Positions 1 through 11,723 of a stretch of DNA of 64,000 bases are shown piece after piece (the stretch's first letter is position 1; every line of letters starts with the position of its first letter). The stretch lies in NCBI GenBank assembly GCA_030549335.1, contig CM060188.1, positions 5,084,001 through 5,148,000 of the forward strand. Direction: 5' to 3'. The notes under the pieces are model-generated. The model was not told the origin of the DNA. It worked only from the letters and a program-made list of their open reading frames with translations, and did no database searches. This DNA comes from Pontederia crassipes. Its lineage: Eukaryota; Streptophyta; Magnoliopsida; Commelinales; Pontederiaceae. The translations under genes and the position numbers were made by a program.

Positions 1-460
1 TCTCCTCACCATCATGGACATGCACGATGTCGCCGGCCTTCGAGTTGTGCCCCAGACAACAATCACCGTCGCCCTCGACCTCGCCGATCCTCGATGCAAT
101 CGACCTCGCCACAATTATGCGCGTGCCCTCGACATTGTCCCTCGCCCTCACCATCTCACTCGTAGCTGCCACCCTCGACCTTGCCAATCTTCGCCGCGAT
201 CAATCTCGTCGATCCTCGCTGCCCGTTGATACTCGTGCCCTCATCGTCGTCCCTCGCCATCATTGCTCGCACCACCACCAACGGCCATGCCCTCTGCAGT
301 GTCATCCTCGCCCTCACCATTGTCGATTCAGGAGGATGGACGACGTTTGGCGAAGAAGGATTCACGAGATGACGTGGAGACGGTCGACGGCGAGTCGAAT
401 GTTTCAAGAGGTGGCGAGAGGGAGAGAGAGAGTCGGGAGGTGAGAGAACGGCTCGGCTGA
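1..460. repeat. GC-rich low-complexity block
   Basis: The block is rich in CTCGCC, CTCGAC and CATCGTC words and stands out sharply from the AT-rich DNA after position 470. Several frames stay open, as expected from such composition, but none shows a recognisable domain. A similar word style recurs around 57650-58040 and 59620-59765, so it is probably the interior of a dispersed element cut by the window edge. That relation is inferred from composition, not from an alignment. Confidence 0.4.
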
Positions 461-1146
461 ATCCAATCTCAATTGAACCGCAGATTTTTTCCATTGAAGT
501 GCATGATCTTCGATCAACTGTTGATAGTCGATCATATGGCCGCATGATCATATGGCCGCATGCATGAGTAGTACGGTCTTACCCATTTGAATGGGTAGGA
601 TAACCATTAAATCCGTTTGTGTAATATTACAATGTTGGATTCCGACTCCAAAACTCTGTAATTTGTGCTTGCAGTGGAAAAATATCATGAAGAAATATTC
701 TGAGAGAAGAATGCACTCATGGAAAATAACACGGTAAAATGAGATTTCTACAGCTCTTAATTTATTCCAAAAAATTGCTATATGGAGTATCTTCACAAAT
801 ACAGTATGCTTAAGGCATAAGAAAAAAAACAAGTATATTGCTTTGGGGTTATATACAATGTTATACATAAGTATATATTACGAATTAAAAATAGTAGAAA
901 ATAAGGGAGTTACTACATAAGTTAATTAACCTTGCATTGCCCTCTCCTCTTATTCTCGTTAATTAAGCATAAAAAGGTAAAATATAGTTGTACAAATAAA
1001 TAATTGAAAACTTGATAGAATTGGTATCTAAGTTTAGTTTGAAGAGAGTAATTAGTCCATATGGTACAATAATATTTATAAACTGAGGATAGATAGGAAG
1101 ATACGAGTTTTAAAAATATTATTATTACTAATATTTCCTTGCTCCA

Positions 1147-1198
<52 letters not shown>

Positions 1199-2632
1199 AT
1201 CAATTATCTCCACTTAGAAGTTGATTAATATGATCTGCTTGATCGTCGTTCAGAATGTCAGTATATGCATCAGGGCAATCAATTGCCAGAAAAATGTCAT
1301 GAGATTCTAATTAATCTTGAGATCATGCATCATTTTGTCTCAATGTTGAGCTTTCATTCTCCAGCCCACTCACCAGAAAAAGGAACAAACAGATCCAGAA
1401 TATTTTGTAACCTTGTGTCATATGGATCTCGCAAGCTGACCAGTTTCCTGCTGGAGGCATGCAGCAGAAGGCATCTCTTTTTGTTTTTTTTTAAAGCATC
1501 TCTTTCACTAAGAATCTACAAATTTGTAAACTTCGTCAGCATGCATGGTGGTCCATGGATGTGCTGGAGGACCAATGGTGCTGTAATAGTCATAGCTTTC
1601 GAAAATATATGCATGCCCTCAATTTACAGAAAAAAAAATGCCTGCACCACCTTAATTACATGCAAACGTGTTATCCGGAACAGATTAGATTATTCATGAT
1701 AACTAATAGAAAGAGAATATATTAGCACTATTATAATTATGTAGATCGTTCAGTAAACCACGTTTGATAGAATTCAGAATCTTCATATATACGTCCACTC
1801 TGAATTCTCCAAGACAGCAAAGTTGTACAATACTGCATGCATCTACAGATCGATAAGGTGCTTCCTAGAGGACTGGTGATCAGGTTCTATGAAAAGTAGT
1901 TGCCGGAAAAAGAAGAAATGGGAGATATACCTTCAAGTTGTTGACCTGGCCAGAAGGATATGTGCCATTATGCTCTTATCTAACTCCAATTTGGGTTATC
2001 AACTCTATGGCATCTGAGATTCGCAAGGCCATTGGAGCTTCATCTCATATTCTCATGAGGAAGTTGTGGTGTACACCAAAATATACCGGATATATATTGA
2101 GAAATATGTATAGGTAGTAATTAGTTCAGAACTATGCCATTGATTTCCTAACTAAGTTCCGCCAATTTCCAATTGAGCTCATGGAACTCTCTCCCTTTAC
2201 ATGTATAATAAATCCATCGTGCATTTTTTTTATTTCTGATACCATCGTACGTATTTAAGTTGTGAGCAATGGAAAATAAAAAAAAGGGATACGTTTATAC
2301 GCAGTTTGTCATGATTTCACACAAAAAGCATATGACATATTCATTAAACTTATATTTATGTGTACTTATATATGTAACCATGACCATGAATAATTTCTTT
2401 ACTCCATGATGCAATTAACATTCTGATCTTCTCTTGTTTATTCATAAATTCTGCACTTTTCACTATTTGCAATATCTTGTTAGCAAACTGATCAGAAATG
2501 GGCAGGATATAATTATAGCATGCAAGTTTGTTTGAAGACAGAACTAGAACAAAAGAAAATGCACACACATTGCTAAGAGATTCCGTTTTAAGATTTCAGT
2601 AAGAGAAGATGTTTTGTTTTTTTAAAAAAAAT
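461..2632. other. Intergenic AT-rich DNA
   Basis: No gene is supported here. Short open frames have no recognisable domains. The stretch holds the TA microsatellite at 1154-1194 and otherwise unique-looking AT-rich sequence. Confidence 0.6.
1154..1194. repeat. (TA)n microsatellite
   Basis: An uninterrupted TA run of about 41 bp. The Tyr-Ile runs it gives on translation are artefacts. Confidence 0.95.
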
Positions 2633-3016
2633 TAGGGGTGTAAGAAAAATTCGACCAACCCAAAAAATTCATCCGACTCGAAAAAATCGAACCAAAAATT
2701 AAAAAATTAGGACCCGAATATGATATAAAGTTATTTTTAATAAATTAAAATTCATCCGCTAAAATTAGGGATCCATCCGAAAAAATCGTAGGGGCCTATG
2801 GAATTCATTTTTTATTTATATAATTAATACATATGTTATTAATTCTTTTATTATAAATATAATATTTTTTTGTATAAATTTTCATACTTTTCTATCACAT
2901 TATCAAACTCTAATTTAATAACTTTAAAATTTTAATAGTATATTTTATATTTTTATATTAATTTTAAGATATTAAATATATTTTTAAAATATTCACCCGA
3001 AAAAACCGACCAGCTG
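2633..3016 (-). mobile_element. Decayed hAT-type MITE (copy 1)
   Basis: The left end reads TAGGGGTGTAAGAAAA, the reverse complement of the right end of the intact element at 11210-11715, and the AT-rich interiors match in inverted orientation with many substitutions. The far end is recognisable to about 3016 (CCGACCAG) but its terminal CACCCCTA is lost, so no target-site duplication can be read. It is a truncated, inverted relative of the 11.2-kb copy. Confidence 0.65.
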
Positions 3017-3020
3017 GAGG

Positions 3021-3160
3021 ATAATTAGGCTAAATTAGCAGCTATATAAGTCCAGAGAAAGAATAATTAGCAGTCATCTGAAACCTTTTCATTTACATGC
3101 ACGCTGAGATAATTAGGCTGAATTAGCAGCTATATATAAGTCCAGAGAAAGAATAATTAA
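3021..3160. repeat. Direct duplication of a 50-bp block
   Basis: A block at 3021-3070 recurs at 3109-3160 in the same orientation, nearly identical (one substitution and a 2-bp TA insertion), separated by 38 bp. Both begin GATAATTAGGCT and end AGAATAATTA. It lies about 255 bp past the stop codon of the HIPP gene, on its downstream side. Confidence 0.85.
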
Positions 3161-3414
3161 CGCATCATTTTCGGGCAAAACGTGGTCCAACATGCATTCC
3201 CTTTTATACATTCTTTCAATCGGAAATCGTTCTGATATACATATTGCTGACGCATGGCAAGTTTCACCAGTATCTAAGATGATAACAGACAGGAATATGA
3301 TAGATATTAGATAGATATGCTCGAGCCCATGCATGCATCCATCGATCGGCCACTTGAACGATCCATGAATGAGATGATAGATATATATATGTACTGCATG
3401 CAATGCTGAATTGA

Positions 3415-4092
3415 TTACATGATGGAACATGCGTGAACGTTGTCGTCGTTGAAGAGAGCGGTGGCGTCGTCGTCGACGAGCATGGTGTGGGCATGGTCGG
3501 GGAAGTAGCCCTGGAGGGCGGAGTTGTAGCCATGGCGGTAGTAGTTGTAGGTGGAGGTGAAGGTGGTGTCGTCCTCGAGGTACTGGAGGGCGAAGGGGTG
3601 GTACTCGCCGTCGTAAGGGTGCGGCCACATCTCCGCCTTCCTCCCCGTCCGCCGCCGCACCGTCTTGAGCACCTTCTTCTCCTCCACGTACCCCGTGACC
3701 GTCACCTTTTGCGCCTCCATGTCGATCTCCACGCCGTCAACTCCTGTTCCTTGTTGTGCACAGTCACACACATACATAAAATACATAATCTTACAAACAC
3801 AAATTAATCTTAGTAAAATTATTCAACTAAGAAGTGAAGCATGCATGCATCTACGTATTGTTCATGCATTATTATGTACCGTCGAGCTTGCAAATTGCTT
3901 TTCGGACTCTTCTCTCGCATCCTTCGCAGTCCATGTGAACCATGAGCTCCACAATCTTAATTACCACAATTTAATTACTTATAAGGCGATGAGCATTAAT
4001 AAACCAATGAATTAATATGAAGATGAAGTGTTTATACTTACGGACATGGCGTTTGGTTCGGGCGTCGACTTCCTCCTTCCGAAATTAAACAT
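3415..4092 (-). CDS. Heavy-metal-associated isoprenylated plant protein (HIPP)
   Basis: Three exons join to a 151-aa protein: 4092-4042, 3955-3880 and 3743-3415, with GT-AG introns of 86 and 136 bp. The start gives MFNFGRRKSTPEPNAMS, the typical short HIPP leader. Residues about 18-85 form a heavy-metal-associated domain with the metal-binding MDCEGC (MxCxxC) at about 25-30. The C-terminus reads NVHACSIM; CSIM is a CaaX box, so farnesylation and membrane or nuclear-envelope attachment are expected. HIPPs bind Cd, Cu or Zn ions or act as scaffolds in stress responses and plant-pathogen interaction. Length and exon layout match single-HMA HIPPs of the HIPP20-30 group. The exact member cannot be fixed without a tree. 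The gene stands alone. Confidence 0.93.
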
Positions 4093-4139
4093 GGTTCTCG
4101 TACGTAGAGGGAACAGGGAGATTGGCATTCGGCGGTGCG

Positions 4140-4146
4140 ATTTATA
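4140..4146 (-). promoter_or_regulatory. Probable TATA box of the HIPP gene
   Basis: The minus strand reads TATAAAT 48 bp upstream of the HIPP start codon. The spacing implies a very short 5' leader. This is position and motif only. Confidence 0.5.
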
Positions 4147-4251
4147 AAGAGCTAGGGGAGGAAGGGGGAAGAAGTGAAGGGATATATATCCATGCCAAAG
4201 AAAAAGTGTGATAGAAGGATATGAAGGTTTTGGACCTTTGGATCCACGCCA

Positions 4252-4254
<3 letters not shown>

Positions 4255-4326
<72 letters not shown>
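4255..4326. repeat. (TA)n microsatellite, 72 bp
   Basis: A pure AT/TA run upstream of the HIPP gene promoter. It translates to Tyr-Ile runs on the minus strand, which are not coding. Confidence 0.97.
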
Positions 4327-4329
<3 letters not shown>

Positions 4330-4851
4330 CTACTTTTACTCAAAGGAACAATAATTTTGATGAATTTCATTAGACGAGATGCATGCTCGAAGAAAAATTT
4401 ATTACAAACAACGCAATCCTCTGTTGCTTAAATACAAAAAAGGAAAATTTTATTTTCTAAGATTTCAACTTATTCTCTAGTTCTGTCCGATTAACATAAA
4501 ATAATTGAATTTCAATTAACAATTCACAAAGATGACATTTTCATGAAAGAGTTCAATAATTTTAATTCAATTAAATTAAAAAAAATCCTGTTACATTATG
4601 TTATCTTGTTCTGTTTATATATATATGCCATCATGCAATGGCCTTCGTAAGTTCAACAAGGAGCAACATATATAAAATCAGAAAGGAATAAAGTTGAATG
4701 GAAACTCATATATCAAGCTACGGAAAAGCCTTATGGATCCCATTGCCTTCTGCCAGTAGTTGAACGTGGAATTCACTTCAATTTTGTTATCCTTCACGGT
4801 TAAGCAGATTTGTATACACAACGTAATTGGAAGTTCTCAAACATGAAAAAA

Positions 4852-5148
4852 CACTACACCAAAAAAGTTATTTTAGAAATCAAACACATTACTTCCTAAA
4901 ACTTTAATTTAAATTCTTAATAGTTTTTAGGGCCAAAATTTCTTAGTCATCCTACAAGCTGATTATTAAAAGTTCTTAGTAACCAAAGTTTTTTTATTAG
5001 TTCTAAAAAGATGGCCTCTTAATGATTAAAAGTGAAATTTTGGTTTCAAACGAATACGAATTTGAGTTAGTCTCCAATACTTGTATTTTTAAAAATTAAA
5101 TATAATTAGTCCCTAAAAAATTAGCCTCTAAATCATATTGTTATAGTG
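4852..5148. mobile_element. CACTA-type MITE, 297 bp (family A, copy 1)
   Basis: The element starts CACTACACCAAAAAAG and ends TTGTTATAGTG. The outer five bases form the inverted pair CACTA/TAGTG, flanked on both sides by AAA, the 3-bp target-site duplication expected of CACTA (En/Spm) elements. It has no coding capacity. Related copies lie at 15810-16127 and about 21898-22174. Because AAA is a weak duplication, the boundaries rest mainly on the family comparison. Confidence 0.8.
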
Positions 5149-5335
5149 AAAAATCTAAATCTCAATAATATTTTTTTGTTTATATACAAAAATAACTATT
5201 AAAAAAAACGCAGTGTGTAAAATTTGTAGTTAGTCAACTTTTTTTCCTGTTCTTAAGAAAAAAAAAACTATTAACAAAATAAGTAGCCGTAGTAGTTTAC
5301 GCCCCAAGGGCCTACCGTTGGAACTGTCGATTGAT

Positions 5336-5441
5336 GGCCCAGCCGTTGGCTACAATTAGTAAGGGCCCATCGTTGCACCATTTGGGCTCGCTCTTTAACG
5401 GGTCGAATTGCTGTTACCGAGGTAATACTCGTTATGGCCCA
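5336..5441. promoter_or_regulatory. Cluster of four site II (TGGGCY) motifs
   Basis: GGCCCA occurs at 5336-5341, 5364-5369 and 5436-5441, and TGGGCT at 5383-5388. Such clusters mark plant promoters of growth and mitochondrial genes, bound by TCP factors. No gene is visible on either side, so this may be a remnant promoter, an unseen non-coding transcript, or chance. Confidence 0.35.
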
Positions 5442-6805
5442 AAAAAAATTAGAATTTGTCCATATACAAAAAGAATAATATTATTTGGAGCCTCGTACTA
5501 GGAACAATATAATATGTCAACATACACCCACAGATCTCACCAATGGGACATTCTTTCTTCTTCTTCTTTTTTTTTCTTCTTCTTCTCGAGACCAATGCCA
5601 CGTGTAAACAATGTGTGGGTAAATATTTAATCAAGATTCCCCCAAAAAACATTGAAACTAAATAATTTCAAGTTGGCTCGCCTTGAAGTCATCCATTTCA
5701 TTCTATGGAACACCCAACTAATCTAATGGGTTGTTTATTAATGACGCTATTAAAGAAAAAAAGGATTAACTAACTTATCTTCTAGCAGGCCTTAATTAAT
5801 AAGTTTGCGTTCCTTTTGTTTTATTGTAGTTATTATTATTGCAGCAGTCCGTACACCCCCAACTGGCCATATCTTAAATAAATAAATAATTTATTCATGA
5901 TACCAAAAGCACCTCCACAATGTACATATCCCCACATACGTATCATATGCTTTTTCTGCGTATGAATCGGACCTGTTCTTGGTCTGTTCCCAACTGGAAA
6001 AAAGAACAGTTATATATACAGTGTGGCCATGGACATACGTGCCACCAAGTTCATAGAAAAATGAGCATGTTGCATTCGTAGATTAACCCAAATAACGGGA
6101 AAAATGATTAATTAAAGCATTTATTAGATGAAGCGCGTTGGCAACGGCGTGGACAGCTGGTCACTACATATCTCACTTCTCCATTTCAACCCATCAGCAG
6201 CCGATGCAGATACCGCAGTTGCAGCAGCAGCAGCAACAGCTGCTTCTGCTTCACTCCTACTGAGTGCTGCTGCTGCAATCGTTCTCTTTTTGCTTCGTTG
6301 CCGACAACTTCTACATGACAAGAGGTTGGAATCCTCCTACAGCTGACAGCTCTTATTATACTCTTTTTTCTTTGCATGCAATAAGTAGAAAACCAAACCA
6401 ACCAGTGCGAGATTTGAGCATTCTCACCGTTTCCAGTGACAAGGAAAAGAGAAAAGTAAAACCCATTGTGTATCAGTATTATAATATGCAATGAGCATGG
6501 GCATTGTTAAAACTTAAATGTTATGGTATATTATATATGTGTAGTTGCTACATACAGCAGACAATGACCCAACAGCGGAAGGCTCAACGGTTTTGGTCAG
6601 GGGCTGCTGGGACGAGCGAGGGCATGCAACTGGCCGGATCTGTTTCCACCGGGCAGGAATTATTTGGGGCTTCCCGCCCGCCCGCCCGCCATCTTTGGTA
6701 CGCGATGATGCCCATGCTGCCGTGCGTTCTTACCCTTCTTCCCTCACTGCCTTTCTCATTCAACCATTGCCGTCTATGATGCGCACAAATCTGTGGACGC
6801 ATGGC

Positions 6806-6869
6806 TATATATATATATATATATATATATGTATACGTACGTACGTACATAGAGAGAGAGAGAGAGAGG
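6806..6869. repeat. Compound microsatellite (TA)n-(GTAC)n-(GA)n
   Basis: TA repeats to 6830 are followed by GTATACGTAC-type repeats and an AG run to 6869. Confidence 0.95.
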
Positions 6870-7671
6870 ACGCACAGTGCACGTTGTGGCAAGTAAGAAG
6901 AGAAAGCGCCGACATGTCATATGGAGGCAGCTGATTGCAAGTGAAAGCCAAAGCAGTCTATGAAGTATACCACAGGATCTTCCAGTTTTAAATGGTCGAC
7001 TTTCCATTTATTTGTTTACCGCCTAATTATGTGAATCATATGAGGCTTTAGGCTTTTTTTTTTTTTTGTCAGCATGGAAGATGGAAGCAAGGCCTTGTCA
7101 GAAATACAGATGAGAGAGAGTAAAGTGGGCAAAGTACCTTCAAGGGGGTGAAAAGAAAACAAGAGGCCGGCGGAGAATTATGCACAGGACTGTGGTCCTT
7201 AGGCTAAGGTGTCGTGGTGTTGAATGGGGAGTAATAGCAGACTAATAATGCTCTCTCATAATCATATATGTATGTGCATGTCTCTCATGTGAGCAGTACA
7301 CACTCTCACAGGTCACTGGCCCTTCCATCTGAATAAATAAAGAGGGAGGGGGGAGAGAGAGAGAGAGATGAGTTAGGAAAGCTGGTGGTGTTGGGTTTAA
7401 AGCAGATCATGATCGACGAGTTCACAAGAGTGAGTTCTATAGCAGATAGAGGGGTCCCCCATGCATTGAGCCGGAGCCTAACTTTAAGGCCATCCCTGAC
7501 ATGCATTTGTAGTTGTTGTACAAGACTAAGGCCCCCTACTGCAAGTCTCTCCATATCCTCCTACTTCAATTCTATTCCCCGTCATCATATTCATGTATGT
7601 ATATACAGAATAAGAAAAAAGGTATCTCTTGTATATATTTCGACTTTACATATATATTCACTTGTAACATA

Positions 7672-7673
<2 letters not shown>

Positions 7674-7709
<36 letters not shown>
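7674..7709. repeat. (AT)n microsatellite
   Basis: An uninterrupted AT run of 36 bp. Confidence 0.95.
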
Positions 7710-7713
<4 letters not shown>

Positions 7714-7912
7714 GAATGTTTGAAAGACATTAACTAATTACAGCTATTCATGATTGAATGCAGCAGGCCAAGTTAGATAGAAGGATATGAATCTCCAAAC
7801 ACAAAGGGGGCGGTATATACAGGGAGGCCACGGGACAATCTCTCTCTCTCTGGACGATACGTAGGGAGGCCACGGGACAATCCAAGTGGCATGCATCCTT
7901 ATTGTTAGAGTT

Positions 7913-8270
7913 GGTGAATACTTCAGGGCCCCTTGTTTCTCACACCGGGTTCGCCCACGTGAGCTTAGGGGAATCTGAGTATTACCCAATTAACAGTATT
8001 GCTGGCGTACGAACGAAAGGGGGGTTCGAGGGGCCCCGCCCCCCGACGGCGGTCCCGCTCTCATGTAATTTGGTGTGGCGGCTGTAAACCTAAACGATAT
8101 AGTGGAACCTCTTTGCAGGACGTAGCCCTCATCTCAAGGGTGAACCTGAGTAAATTTCGTGTGTCTCCTCTATTTTTCTGTAATCTCTCTGCGATCTTCT
8201 CTCCTTGTTCTCGGATTTTCCCATCACTTATTGGCTGAATTCGGTGGGTTTTGGACGATAACGTCCAATG
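7913..8270 (+). mobile_element. Probable solo LTR or LTR fragment (copia-like)
   Basis: The stretch begins TGTTAGAG and includes a GC-rich hairpin-like patch near 8025-8060, followed by GTGGAACCTCTTTGCAGGAC and a TTTCGTGTGTCTCC region that resembles the R-U5 part of plant copia LTRs. The 3' end is uncertain (near the imperfect GACGATAACGTCC) and no target-site duplication was found. There is no internal retrotransposon coding sequence next to it. The call rests on sequence style and could be wrong. Confidence 0.45.
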
Positions 8271-8294
8271 GCGATATGCTTCTAAGTTCTAACA

Positions 8295-8322
8295 TCTATC
8301 TGTCTATCTATCTATCTATCTA
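8295..8322. repeat. (TCTA)n microsatellite
   Basis: Tandem CTAT/TCTA tetranucleotides, slightly imperfect. Confidence 0.85.
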
Positions 8323-8523
8323 ATATTTTGTTATATATGTATCTTCATCAGCGGTGCTCATGCTGTTCTTATTGCAAGTCTACATCTGCATGTTTATGTT
8401 GGGGGTGGGGGAAGAGAGGAAGACGCGCGCCCACATGATCTTGATGGCCATCTCCCATTTCTGTAGCTCGGTACTCGTTCTTATTCAGAGACAGGCCCAT
8501 CGCCTATATATTATTGGTGGTCC

Positions 8524-10251
<1,728 letters not shown>

Positions 10252-10560
10252 CTACAAGAAATCTACCAACTTAGCAACACAAAGATGGAGACGCTAGGTT
10301 AGCGCCAACAGGGTCTCAATAGCGATAATGTTAAATCGACAAGCAAACAACGTTAGTTACCTCATAGCCTCTCATTAGCATTGCTTTTGTGTTACAAAGT
10401 CTCTGACGCCATATGTGGCAACTTCTCAATGCTACGGAGTCACTATTATTATGCGCGACGAAAGGTAAATGTGCAGCAAACTATAGCGCTACATTTGATG
10501 AAGCTAAAGTGGCCGAAGTAACGTCGCGATGCCATTTAGACGCTATAATGGCTTTGTCAG
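10252..10560. mobile_element. CACTA-type element, one end only
   Basis: CACTACAAGAAATCTACC begins at 10252 and matches the terminus shared by the other CACTA elements here. It is followed by GC-containing subterminal-like words (AGACGCTA, TAGCGCC, AGCGATA). No TAGTG end was found downstream, so the right boundary is approximate and the element is probably truncated. Confidence 0.45.
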
Positions 10561-11209
10561 CGCATTACTAAGTAATTGAACATGAATAATTACTTAGTTT
10601 GGACATGAATAATCACTAAGTAATTGGCGTTTAATGATGCCGAATAGAAAAAAAGGAAAATTAACCCATGTGCACTGCCAGAAAAAGGGAACAAAATCTT
10701 TGCTTAGTGCTTAACCAATCACACCTATGCCAATAGCTTCTTAGGGTTGTACTCTGCAAGTGTGGTTTATACTTCATAAGCACTCTTGTCACTTATTTAT
10801 ATTTCCCCTATACGCTTTCCAATCCTGCACCAATCCTCAATGTCCCAAATTACTAAATGTTTTGAAAGCTAAACACACTTTAAATAATAAGTTCGATACA
10901 ATTTGTAGGTAGCTACTACCATATTGGATTTCGCTACAATTTATATGTACTATTGTGACGTACGAAAGAGTGAACTGACAAAATGATGAAAGAGAAAAAA
11001 GAGTTAAAGAAAATTCCCACTTTATCAATGCAATAGCGAATGTAATTCCAGTCGAAAAATATGAAGAGAGTTGAAACAAAGTTGCATTATCAATTAAAAA
11101 TTTGTTCTTACACTTTGAAATGATAATTTAAGTCCAATAGACTAATCTATCTCAAATAAATTTATTGTTAAGATAGATGACACTATCCTCCTATATCTCC
11201 TCATGCAAT
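10561..11209. other. Intergenic AT-rich DNA
   Basis: No gene or clear element is seen. Confidence 0.55.
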
Positions 11210-11715
11210 TAGGGGTGGTCAGATCAGTTTTTCGGACTAAAAAAATTATCCGTTATTTTTTGTATCAATTTTTTAAATCATAAAAAATAAAATCAGTTAG
11301 GAAAAAGAAAAATCACCCTCTAGCAAGTCAATTTTTTTAGTGGTTTTTTCTGGCCCCTACTTTAATAAATAATATTTTCAAAAAATATATATAATAAATT
11401 AATATTAATATTAACATATTTAATTTTTTAACTAAATATAGGATATAGTGTTAGAACTATTAAATTACAATTTCAGATATATTAAGCTATATAAAAAAAA
11501 TATTACACCACTAATAAAATAATTAATTACATTTAAATTAATTATATAAATAAAAGTGGGCTCCACAATTCTTTTGGGTGGGCTCTAATTTAAACAGGTC
11601 AATTTTGTTTTATTTAAAAAATTATCATAAACTATACTCGATCTCTTAATTTTTTATTTTTTTCGAGTCAATTTTTTTTAGTGGGATAAATTTTTTTGGT
11701 TTTCTTACACCCCTG
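11210..11715. mobile_element. Non-autonomous hAT element, 506 bp
   Basis: The ends read TAGGGGTGG and, on the other strand, CAGGGGTGT, which are hAT-type inverted termini. Both flanks carry CATGCAAT (11202-11209 and 11716-11723), a perfect 8-bp duplication as made by hAT transposases. The interior is AT-rich and non-coding. A decayed inverted relative lies at 2633-3016. Confidence 0.9.
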
Positions 11716-11723
11716 CATGCAAT

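Larger units (their letters stand above)
5442..7912. other. Intergenic DNA with microsatellites
   Basis: No gene is supported. A CAG/GCT-rich patch at 6200-6300 opens several frames but has no domain. Microsatellites: TA at 6806-6830, GA at 6851-6869, TA at 7674-7709. Confidence 0.55.
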
